Positions 14,203 to 19,952 of a DNA stretch of 19,952 nt are shown in pieces; positions within the stretch are counted from its first letter, which is position 1, and each line of letters opens with the position of its first letter. The DNA lies in assembly GCA_948517135.1 (NCBI GenBank), contig CAORJJ010000036.1, forward strand, positions 1-19,952, given 5' to 3'. The notes beneath the pieces are model-generated. The model made no database searches and was not told the DNA's origin. It saw nothing but the letters and a program-made list of their open reading frames with translations. Both the position numbers and the translations under genes were made by a program. Source of the stretch: an uncultured Clostridia bacterium (GTDB lineage: Bacteria > Bacillota > Clostridia > TANB77 > CAG-508).

Positions 14203-14727
14203 ATGGATTATAAAGAGTTTGTAAGAAGTTACAAAGATTTTCCTAAAAAAGATGTATTGTTTTGGGATTTTACTTATTTATTAAAAAATGTAGAGGCTAG
14301 AAAATCTGCTATAAATGAAATAAAAGAATTTTTGAAAGATAAAAAAATTGATAAAATTGTTGCAATTGAATCAAAAGGATTTACAATTGGTTCAATACTT
14401 GCATATGAATTAGACCTACCACTTGTATTAATTAGAAAACCAAATTTAATTCCTGGAAAGTTTTATTCAGAAGAATTTATAAAAGAGTATGGAAAAGCAG
14501 AATATCAAATAAAAGATGATAGTATTGATAAAGATGAAAATGTAGTAATTGTATATGATATTATGGCTGGAAGTGGTGCAAGTAAAGCTGCAATAAATTT
14601 AGTTGAGAAAAGCGGTGGAAATGTAGAAGGATTAGTTTATATTACAGAACTTGAATATTTAAATGGACGAGAAGATTTGAAAGACTATAATATTTTTTCA
14701 TTAGTAAAGGTGGAGGAGAAAAAATGA
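14203..14727 (+). CDS. adenine phosphoribosyltransferase-like enzyme with altered PRPP motif
   Basis: APRT enzymes join a purine base to PRPP. This 174-residue protein has the usual length and family marks: DFPKKDVLFWDFTYLL (12-27), IVAIESKGF (52-60), IRKP (77-80), PGKFYSEEF (84-92) and a PRPP-loop region VVIVYDIMAGSGAS (114-127). In most members that loop reads V-D-D followed by A-T-G-G-T. Here the first Asp is Tyr118 and the loop is AGSGA, so PRPP handling or base choice may differ. Because of this and the context, a non-adenine base is plausible. The start at 14203 follows AGAGGTG (14191-14197), ten bases after the previous stop. The TGA overlaps the ATG of the HAD gene by four bases (ATGA), indicating translational coupling. 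Confidence 0.83.
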   Translation: MDYKEFVRSYKDFPKKDVLFWDFTYLLKNVEARKSAINEIKEFLKDKKIDKIVAIESKGFTIGSILAYELDLPLVLIRKPNLIPGKFYSEEFIKEYGKAEYQIKDDSIDKDENVVIVYDIMAGSGASKAAINLVEKSGGNVEGLVYITELEYLNGREDLKDYNIFSLVKVEEKK

Positions 14728-15317
14728 TAAAATATATAAGTTTAGATTTACAAGGAACTTTGTCAGATAGTAAATTTTCAGATAATTTCTGGATTGAAAC
14801 TATACCACAAAAATATTCTGAAAAATTTAATATTGATTTGCAAGAAGCAAAGAAAATTTTAAAAGAAAAATTTAAAAAATATGGTATTTATAATATCTTA
14901 TATTATGATGATAAATATTGGTCAGAATATTTAGAGTTTGATATAAAGCAAGAATTAGATAAAAGTAAAATAAGACCGAGTATAAATAAACAGCTATATG
15001 AGTATTTATCAAAAATTAATTTACCTAAAATTATAGTTTCAACAACAACTAATTTGTTTATTAATTATGAGTTAGGAGAAAAGGTGAAAGACTTTGAAAA
15101 AATATATTCAGCTTGCGATTATTTTGGAATTGGTGGAAAAACAAAAGAAGTATATGAAAAGATTACAGAAGAATTAAATGTAAAGCCAAGCGAAATATTA
15201 CATATTGGGGATAATTATGTAATGGATGTAGAAAATGCTGAAAAAGTGGGTGTAAATTCAATATTATATAATGACGATATTAAAAATTTGATGTATAATA
15301 TTAAAAAAATTATTTAA
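14724..15317 (+). CDS. HAD-superfamily protein with DxQ in motif I
   Basis: HAD phosphatases use DxDGT: the first Asp attacks phosphate and the second is the acid/base. This 197-residue protein has ISLDLQGTL (5-13), so Asp8 is kept but the second Asp is Gln10. Motif II (Thr in VSTTT, 105-109), the motif III Lys (Lys139 in GGKTK) and motif IV (HIGDN with Asp163, then Asp168) are present. The cap region (about 15-90) is helical. In the pathway it would be placed to remove a phosphate from a phosphoribosyl intermediate, but the Gln could slow this or shift it to another phosphoryl reaction. It overlaps the APRT-like gene by four bases and has GGTGGAGGAG just upstream. Confidence 0.8.
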   Translation: MIKYISLDLQGTLSDSKFSDNFWIETIPQKYSEKFNIDLQEAKKILKEKFKKYGIYNILYYDDKYWSEYLEFDIKQELDKSKIRPSINKQLYEYLSKINLPKIIVSTTTNLFINYELGEKVKDFEKIYSACDYFGIGGKTKEVYEKITEELNVKPSEILHIGDNYVMDVENAEKVGVNSILYNDDIKNLMYNIKKII

Positions 15318-15339
15318 GAGTGAAAAGGAGAATTTAATT

Positions 15340-15861
15340 ATGAAACAAGAAATGATTGATGAATATAATAAAATAGGAGAAAAAATAGGAGTAGTTGATA
15401 AAGAAATTGCACATAGAGATGGACTATGGCATAAAACAATTCATGTATGGGTTATAAATGATAAAAATGAAGTTTTATTACAATATAGATGTGCACAAAA
15501 GAAGTTATATCGAAATATGTGGGATACATCATTTGCAGGTCATATTGATGCAGGAGAAAGTCCTATTGAAGCTGTAATTCGTGAAGGAAAAGAAGAACTA
15601 GGAATTGATGTAGATCTAGAAAAATTGGAATTCCTTATGACAATGGTTGAAAAAGTTAAATATGAGCAAATTGTAAGTAATGAATTTATAGATGTTTTTG
15701 TTTTAAGACAAAATGTTGATATAAACAAAATTGCACTTCAAGAAGAAGAAGTAGCTGAAGCAAAATATGTTTCTATGAATGAATTTTTTGAAATAGTTGA
15801 AAATGGAAATATATGTCCACATAAAATGATTTATAAAGTCTTAAAAGAATTATGGAAATAG
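15340..15861 (+). CDS. Nudix hydrolase (isopentenyl-diphosphate isomerase-like subgroup)
   Basis: This 173-residue protein has a complete Nudix box (67-89): Gly67, Glu73, then REGKEELGI with every metal-binding Glu kept. It should be catalytically active, unlike the Nudix domain of the operon's regulator. The segment HKTIHVWVIN with LLQYR ahead of the box and the MWDTSFAGHIDAGE context resemble the YfcD/IDI-like subgroup. Such enzymes cleave nucleoside-diphosphate-X compounds or, in true IDI, move a double bond; without other isoprenoid genes hydrolysis is the better guess. It may remove pyrophosphate from a pathway intermediate or clean up a toxic nucleotide. AAAAGGAG precedes the ATG at 15340. 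It is the last gene before a strong terminator. Confidence 0.87.
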   Translation: MKQEMIDEYNKIGEKIGVVDKEIAHRDGLWHKTIHVWVINDKNEVLLQYRCAQKKLYRNMWDTSFAGHIDAGESPIEAVIREGKEELGIDVDLEKLEFLMTMVEKVKYEQIVSNEFIDVFVLRQNVDINKIALQEEEVAEAKYVSMNEFFEIVENGNICPHKMIYKVLKELWK

Positions 15862-15873
15862 AAAAAAGAAAAC

Positions 15874-15900
15874 GAGCCCCCAAAAATTACTTGGGGGCTC
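15874..15900. terminator. bidirectional terminator between the nine-gene operon and nadE
   Basis: A perfect GC-rich 10-bp stem (GAGCCCCCAA 15874-15883 with TTGGGGGCTC 15891-15900) lies between convergent genes. On the minus strand the stem is followed by a good T-rich tail (GTTTTCTTTTTTC), on the plus strand by a weaker one. Confidence 0.9.
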
Positions 15901-15923
15901 TTATCAATTTGTTATTGTGTTAC

Positions 15924-17873
15924 TTAAATCTGCCAGCTAACAAAGCTTGCATCAGACGGCATTCTGAGATCGCCACGAGGAGATACGCTTATGCTACCAA
16001 CCTTCGGACCATCAGGAACACAGTTACGTTTGAACTGGTTATTAAATGCTCGCTTAATGAAATCATTGTAATAACTGATAAGATGACCTTCATCATACTT
16101 ATTTTTGAAAGCGTGTTTGGCAAGAAAAACAGTTTTTCTTCCATCAAAACCATTTCTTAACCAATAGTAGATGAAGAAATCAATGAGTTCGTAAGGACCT
16201 ACTGTGCTTTCAGTTTTCTGCACAATTTTTGTCCCATCACTCGGCAAAAGTTCAGGTGAGATTGGTGTGTCGATGATGTCCAAAAGGATGTTGTTCAGGC
16301 TTTCATGTTCACCGCCAAATCTTGCATACCATTCAATAAGGTATTTTACAAGTGTTTTGGGAATCGAGCAGTTCACATTGTACATCGACATATGGTCTCC
16401 ATTATAGGTGCACCAGCCAAGCATCAGTTCAGATAAATCGCCAGTTCCTACGAGGATACCACCCATTTTATTTGCCATGTTCATGAGAATGCTGGTTCTT
16501 GCACGAGCCTGCACATTTTCGTAGGTAATATCATGAACACTTGGATCATGCTCCAAATCTTTGAAAGACTGGGTACAAACATCTTTGATAGGAATTACCT
16601 TCAAAGTAGTACCAAGTTCTTCGCAAAGCTTTAAAGAATTGTTGTAAGTCCGATTTGTTGTGCCGAATCCAGGCATTGTTATACCGATAATACCACTGGT
16701 TTCAAGATTCAGCTTGAGGAATGCTTCATAACATACCAGAAGTGCAAGCGTAGAATCAAGTCCGCCAGAAACTCCAATGGTAACTGTTTTACATCCAATA
16801 GAGTACAGTCGTCTTGCTAAAGCAGTAGACTGTATCGAAAGAATCTCTTTGCAAACATTGCCACCAGATTCATTCATGATATTAGGAATGAATGGGTGTG
16901 GATCAATTTTTCTGGTCAGAACAAAGCCATCTTCAACAGAATTATTATCAGGTTCTGCATAAGAACTCTGCAAATTAATTTCTTCAACTGGGATGATTCT
17001 GTACTTTTTGAGATCTATTGAGTGTTTGCTATCAGCAAATGTCTTGTTTCTGCGACGCTCGTTTGTAAGATATTCTACGTCAACGTCAAAAATTTCCATT
17101 TGATCTGTAATCTCAAATCTCTCAAGATGAGCAAGTTCTTTACCATTCTCATAAGCATAACCGCTTCCACCAAAAACTAAATCAGCAGTGGATTCAGAAA
17201 ATCCAGCAGAAGTGTAAAGATATGCTGAAATAGTGCTAGCACTTTGAGATTTAACAAGTTGTTTACGGTACTCATTTTTTCCAACTAACTCATTGCTTGC
17301 AGACAAGTTTGCCAGAATATTTGCGCCTGCCAAAGCAAGTTCAGAGCTGGGAGGGATTGGAGCCCAAAGATCTTCACAAATTTCAACACCAAGTCGATAG
17401 CCAGAAATTGACGAAAAAATCAGATTGCCAAAAGGTATCTTTTTTCCAAACAACTCAATTTCGGTAAGGCTGGTATGCGAAAACCATCGTGCTTCATAAA
17501 ACTCCTTATAATTTGGAATGAAGCGTTTGGGGACAACTCCCAATATTTTGCCATGCTTAATTGCAATTGCACAGTTATACATATCATCATTGACATTAAG
17601 CGGAGCTCCGATTAAAACCAGAATAGATTTGGTCAGAGTGAATTTACGTATCTGATTAATCTGAGTCATACACTCTTCCATAAGATGAGTAGTTTCGAAG
17701 AGATCTTGACAGGTGTAACCAGTTAAGCAAAGTTCAGGAAAAACCAAAATTTTTGCGTGCCGCTCTTCAGCAGTAAGAATCTGTGCTTTAATTTTTTTTG
17801 CATTTTCTGCAGGGTTGCCGATCTTACCATTGAAGTTTGCGATTGCACATTTTACAAAGCCATAATTTTTCAT
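15924..17873 (-). CDS. nadE: NAD+ synthase, glutamine-hydrolysing
   Basis: The last step of NAD synthesis: deamido-NAD is adenylylated with ATP and amidated with ammonia from glutamine. The 649-residue length is that of the two-domain form. The N-terminal nitrilase-type glutaminase carries its triad: Glu47 in VFPELCLTGY, Lys116 in VVPKRFIPNY and Cys166 in LGVEICEDLW. The C-terminal synthetase has the ATP-binding P-loop SGGLDS (369-374) and GTGDLSELMLGW further on. The ATG is preceded by GGAGG (minus strand). A near-consensus promoter lies at 17986-18014, leaving a leader of about 105 bases. Next to it, transcribed away, is a nicotinamidase-like gene, so both may serve NAD recycling. The GC content is higher than in the operon to its left. 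Confidence 0.95.
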   Translation of the reverse strand: MKNYGFVKCAIANFNGKIGNPAENAKKIKAQILTAEERHAKILVFPELCLTGYTCQDLFETTHLMEECMTQINQIRKFTLTKSILVLIGAPLNVNDDMYNCAIAIKHGKILGVVPKRFIPNYKEFYEARWFSHTSLTEIELFGKKIPFGNLIFSSISGYRLGVEICEDLWAPIPPSSELALAGANILANLSASNELVGKNEYRKQLVKSQSASTISAYLYTSAGFSESTADLVFGGSGYAYENGKELAHLERFEITDQMEIFDVDVEYLTNERRRNKTFADSKHSIDLKKYRIIPVEEINLQSSYAEPDNNSVEDGFVLTRKIDPHPFIPNIMNESGGNVCKEILSIQSTALARRLYSIGCKTVTIGVSGGLDSTLALLVCYEAFLKLNLETSGIIGITMPGFGTTNRTYNNSLKLCEELGTTLKVIPIKDVCTQSFKDLEHDPSVHDITYENVQARARTSILMNMANKMGGILVGTGDLSELMLGWCTYNGDHMSMYNVNCSIPKTLVKYLIEWYARFGGEHESLNNILLDIIDTPISPELLPSDGTKIVQKTESTVGPYELIDFFIYYWLRNGFDGRKTVFLAKHAFKNKYDEGHLISYYNDFIKRAFNNQFKRNCVPDGPKVGSISVSPRGDLRMPSDASFVSWQI

Positions 17874-17985
17874 ACTGTTTACCTCCTAATGTGTTATATG
17901 GTTTTATTATGGTTTACAATAACAAGTTGATTTTGCTTTAGTTATTCAAAATAACAAATAACCTTATAAACAAAATGCTCATATA

Positions 17986-18014
17986 AGTATATCATTTTTA
18001 AAATATTATGTCAA
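17986..18014 (-). promoter_or_regulatory. nadE promoter
   Basis: On the minus strand, TTGACA (18014-18009, perfect) is followed after 17 bases by TATACT (17991-17986). The -35 boxes of the two divergent promoters are only 31 bases apart, so one regulator could control both. Confidence 0.75.
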
Positions 18015-18045
18015 TTTGATTTAATAGAAATAATTTACATAAAAC

Positions 18046-18074
18046 TTGCAAAACTAAAATTATTCTGATATAAT
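18046..18074 (+). promoter_or_regulatory. promoter of the nicotinamidase-like gene
   Basis: TTGCAA (18046-18051) and a perfect TATAAT (18069-18074) are 17 bases apart. Transcription would begin near 18081, exactly at the start of a foldable leader. Confidence 0.7.
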
Positions 18075-18082
18075 ATTACAGA

Positions 18083-18186
18083 CAAAACTTTGAATAATTA
18101 CCTTGATACTTAGTATCATATAGGTAGAACACCAATATATTTAAAAAAGTATATTGTGCTCAAAAAAGTTTTGGCATTGTAATGCT
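18083..18186 (+). ncRNA. three-way-junction 5' leader RNA, candidate riboswitch or attenuator
   Basis: P1 is CAAAACTTT (18083-18091) with AAAGTTTTG (18165-18173), 9 bp. P2 is TACCTTGATAC (18099-18109) with GTATCA (18113-18118) and AGGTA (18122-18126), 11 bp with a three-base bulge and a TTA loop. P3 is CAC-C-AATATA (18130-18139) with TATATTGTG (18150-18158), 9 bp with a bulged C. A further small hairpin (GCATT/AATGC, 18174-18185) precedes the GGAGG at 18198. Two arms closed by P1 is the shape of many ligand-sensing RNAs. I do not match it to a known class. Confidence 0.4.
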
Positions 18187-18211
18187 AAAATTTATAAGGA
18201 GGTTTTGAAAC

Positions 18212-19162
18212 ATGAAAGCAAAGCTTAATGAAATCGTAAAACTGGACAAGGTGGGAAAGTTCGAAGGAGCAATTGATTTCGGTAAATTCGATGAGATGGC
18301 AAATCAGGAGAATATGACACCGGCTGTAAATGATCACATCAAAGTATTGCTGGTAGGAATTGATTTCCAGTACTGTTTCTTTGAAGGTGTTGGAACTTTA
18401 GGCGTGCCGGGGTCGAGAGATGACATCAGTCGTACCATTAAATGGCTGTACAGAAATGGCCATAAGGTGACAAGAGTCATGCTCAGCGCCGATGATCACA
18501 CAATGCAACAGATATTTTTCCCTTGCTGGTGGAGAGACAGAGATGGTAACACAGCAGATCCCAATACTGTAATCACACACAGCGCTGTGGCTTCTGGTGT
18601 ATGGATTCCGAATTATGACAAGCTGATTCCAGATGAAAAAAATCCTGGTAAAATGATTTCTTATTGCCAGGAATATGTAAGACATCTGGAGGAACAGGGG
18701 AATCAGGAACTTAGAATCTGGCCATACCATGCAACCAGCCAGACTTTCGATGCCAATATCGAAGCCCAGCTTTCTGCAATGGTTTACTATCATGCCAGAT
18801 GCCGTCAGAATGATCCGTATATTGCACGTAAAGGCGATGATCCATGGACAGAAATGTACAGCCTGATTAAGCCAGAGTGGTCTATTGATGACTATGTTAA
18901 CAGGCCTGTTTTGAACGAATTCTGCAACTATGATATTATCGTGTTTACAGGAGAAGCAGCATCTCATTGTGCAGGGTTAACTGTTCGTCATACCGCAGAG
19001 AACTTTGCGGGTGTACCCGAAAGTGCCAGACCCCGTATTGTAGTTCTTAGAGACTGCATGTCTCCGATTCCAGGCTTCGAGGAGTACACAGAGAATCTGT
19101 ACAAGACTCTTGAGAGCAAATACGGAGTACTGATAACCAGATCGACAGAGTTCATGTTATAA
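18212..19162 (+). CDS. nicotinamidase-like isochorismatase-superfamily hydrolase
   Basis: Nicotinamidases turn nicotinamide into nicotinate for NAD recycling, with an Asp-Lys-Cys triad and a metal held by Asp and His residues. This 316-residue protein keeps the opening IDFQYCFF with Asp51, a metal-site-like SADDHT (His96), WPYH (170-173) and the nucleophile loop EAASHCAGLTVRH with Cys253. Typical bacterial nicotinamidases are about 180-220 residues; this one has an extra N-terminal 40 residues and insertions. The usual WPxHC reads WPYHA, and I cannot place the catalytic Lys with confidence. The ATG follows GGAGG (18198-18202). Divergent placement next to nadE supports a role in NAD metabolism, but another amide is possible. 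It is GC-richer than most of the window. Confidence 0.78.
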   Translation: MKAKLNEIVKLDKVGKFEGAIDFGKFDEMANQENMTPAVNDHIKVLLVGIDFQYCFFEGVGTLGVPGSRDDISRTIKWLYRNGHKVTRVMLSADDHTMQQIFFPCWWRDRDGNTADPNTVITHSAVASGVWIPNYDKLIPDEKNPGKMISYCQEYVRHLEEQGNQELRIWPYHATSQTFDANIEAQLSAMVYYHARCRQNDPYIARKGDDPWTEMYSLIKPEWSIDDYVNRPVLNEFCNYDIIVFTGEAASHCAGLTVRHTAENFAGVPESARPRIVVLRDCMSPIPGFEEYTENLYKTLESKYGVLITRSTEFML

Positions 19163-19203
19163 AACCAAAGTAACCAATTAGAGACACAAGTTTTTGGATA
19201 TTT

Positions 19204-19256
19204 TTGACCAATAAAATATGCGTATGTTATTAAAGTAACATACGCATAAAGGTCAA
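19204..19256. terminator. bidirectional hairpin between convergent genes
   Basis: A perfect 13-bp inverted repeat (TATGCGTATGTTA 19217-19229 with TAACATACGCATA 19236-19248) is extended by outer TTGACC/GGTCAA arms. It sits between the stop at 19162 and the stop of the minus-strand gene at 19253. T-tracts are short. Confidence 0.65.
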
Positions 19257-19831
19257 TTATGTTCATCAGCTAGTGTCTCTATTTGGTTAATACATTTTTT
19301 TATTACTTCATCAATTGATAAATTATCAGTATCAATTACAACATAGTTATATTTATACTTTTTTACAAATTCTAATAATTTATCATAACCATTTTTTTTC
19401 ATATTATCTTTTTGTAAATCTGGATCATTTGGATTTCTATTTGAAATTCTATTCAATCTAATTTCTGGACTGGCATATAGAATAATTGTTAAATCAGGTT
19501 TTCCAAATAGTTTTACCTGTGTATCAAATATTTCTTTACTTTGTTCATTGCCATTCCAATAATAATTTAAAAGTACATGTCTATCCATAACAATATTTTC
19601 GTTTTTATATTGATTTAAAGCAAAAATATCTCCCAAAGCTAAATACCATGCTTTTAATTTTATATCTTTATTATCAAATATTTTTTTAGAAATTTTCTCA
19701 ATATGTTTATCATCTATTTCAAATAGTTCTTTTAGAGGTTCTTTGATATATTTGAATTTTAATTTTTCTTCTATACTTTTGGCAACAGTAGTTTTTCCAC
19801 TGCCGTCCATTCCTTCAATAGCAATAATCAT
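19253..19831 (-). CDS. thymidylate kinase-like / deoxynucleoside kinase-family protein
   Basis: This 192-residue P-loop kinase resembles thymidylate kinases, which phosphorylate dTMP to dTDP. It has the P-loop GMDGSGKT (7-14), a DR-type motif MDRH (82-85) and an arginine-rich lid (RLNRISNRN, about 125-133). Several substrate-binding positions cannot be judged, and the region after the P-loop (YIKEPLKELFE) differs from the usual bacterial enzyme, so a related nucleoside kinase is possible. On the minus strand, GGAG lies six bases before the ATG at 19831; the TTG four codons earlier overlaps that site and was rejected. The gene is AT-rich like the nine-gene operon and unlike the adjacent nicotinamidase-like gene. 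Confidence 0.8.
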   Translation of the reverse strand: MIIAIEGMDGSGKTTVAKSIEEKLKFKYIKEPLKELFEIDDKHIEKISKKIFDNKDIKLKAWYLALGDIFALNQYKNENIVMDRHVLLNYYWNGNEQSKEIFDTQVKLFGKPDLTIILYASPEIRLNRISNRNPNDPDLQKDNMKKNGYDKLLEFVKKYKYNYVVIDTDNLSIDEVIKKCINQIETLADEHN

Positions 19832-19952
19832 TTTAATCTCCAATCATTTCTTTACTAATTAATATATATCATTTTTTAAGATTAAAGTAAAGCTTCAAGA
19901 ATTGGACATTTTTACTAATATATGTTAAAATATATTATGTTAATTATAAAAC

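Larger units (their letters stand above)
17874..18211. other. divergent intergenic region with two promoters and mRNA leaders
   Basis: This 338-base AT-rich gap holds the nadE promoter (minus), the promoter of the gene at 18212 (plus), and both untranslated leaders. The nadE leader contains a small fold-back (GTTAT/ATAAC type, about 17940-17955) and several repeated AATAAC words. The plus leader is strongly structured. No extra ORF is seen. Confidence 0.6.

Noticed and set aside
15852..16160. Open frame on the plus strand overlapping the end of nadE
   Set aside because: It is antisense to nadE, runs through the shared terminator and has no ribosome binding site or recognisable motif.
18121..18135. 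AGGTAGAACACC resembles a T-box sequence
   Set aside because: Real T-box leaders are much longer with a large Stem I and a terminator. The promoter lies only about 50 bases upstream, and the match to AGGGUGGNACCGCG is weak.
18398..18967. 189-codon open frame on the minus strand inside the nicotinamidase-like gene
   Set aside because: It is a shadow of a strongly supported gene, with no ribosome binding site and no family motif.

Overview
The window looks like a low-GC Firmicute, most likely a member of the Clostridia. Most genes are very AT-rich, nearly every gene has a strong GGAGG-type ribosome binding site, and two small genes encode Spo0A-type DNA-binding domains. I do not recognise the species. 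Several genes (1225-1686, 7649-8662, nadE at 15924-17873, the nicotinamidase-like gene at 18212-19162) are visibly richer in G and C than their neighbours, so the window reads as a mosaic.

Layout. 1-1169: a BlaR1-type M56 sensor gene cut at its 5' end and joined to unrelated, GC-richer DNA, probably the edge of a mobile element. 1225-1686 (minus): a small secreted protein. 1953-4418: two short Spo0A_C-like regulators flanking a NitT/TauT-type ABC transporter ATPase and a permease broken by one extra base. 4534-6313: a secreted ricin-lectin/amidase protein and a small membrane-anchored protein. 6464-7480: a substrate-binding protein that fits the same transporter but lies 2.6 kb from it. 7649-8662: an unrecognised membrane protein with its own promoter and a leader that can hide its ribosome binding site.

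8908-15861 is the most interesting part: nine tightly packed genes that look like one operon. It opens with an NrtR-like Nudix/winged-helix regulator, whose promoter sits between two copies of a palindrome. Then come a divergent GTP cyclohydrolase II, a radical SAM enzyme with viperin-like features, a TrpF-type phosphoribosyl-amine isomerase, a 401-residue protein with phosphoribosyltransferase-like motifs, a metal-dependent cyclase/hydrolase, an APRT-like phosphoribosyltransferase, a HAD protein and a Nudix hydrolase. No riboflavin or tryptophan genes are nearby. Several enzymes carry changes at key residues. I infer a pathway that opens GTP and rebuilds a phosphoribosylated, nucleotide-like small molecule. 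I cannot name the product, and I do not recognise the set as a described system.

15924-19162 holds NAD genes: glutamine-dependent NAD synthetase (minus) and a divergently transcribed nicotinamidase-like hydrolase (plus). Both have near-consensus promoters, and the hydrolase mRNA has a leader that can fold as a three-way junction. The window ends with a thymidylate-kinase-like gene (minus). No tRNA, rRNA, CRISPR array or complete transposon was seen.
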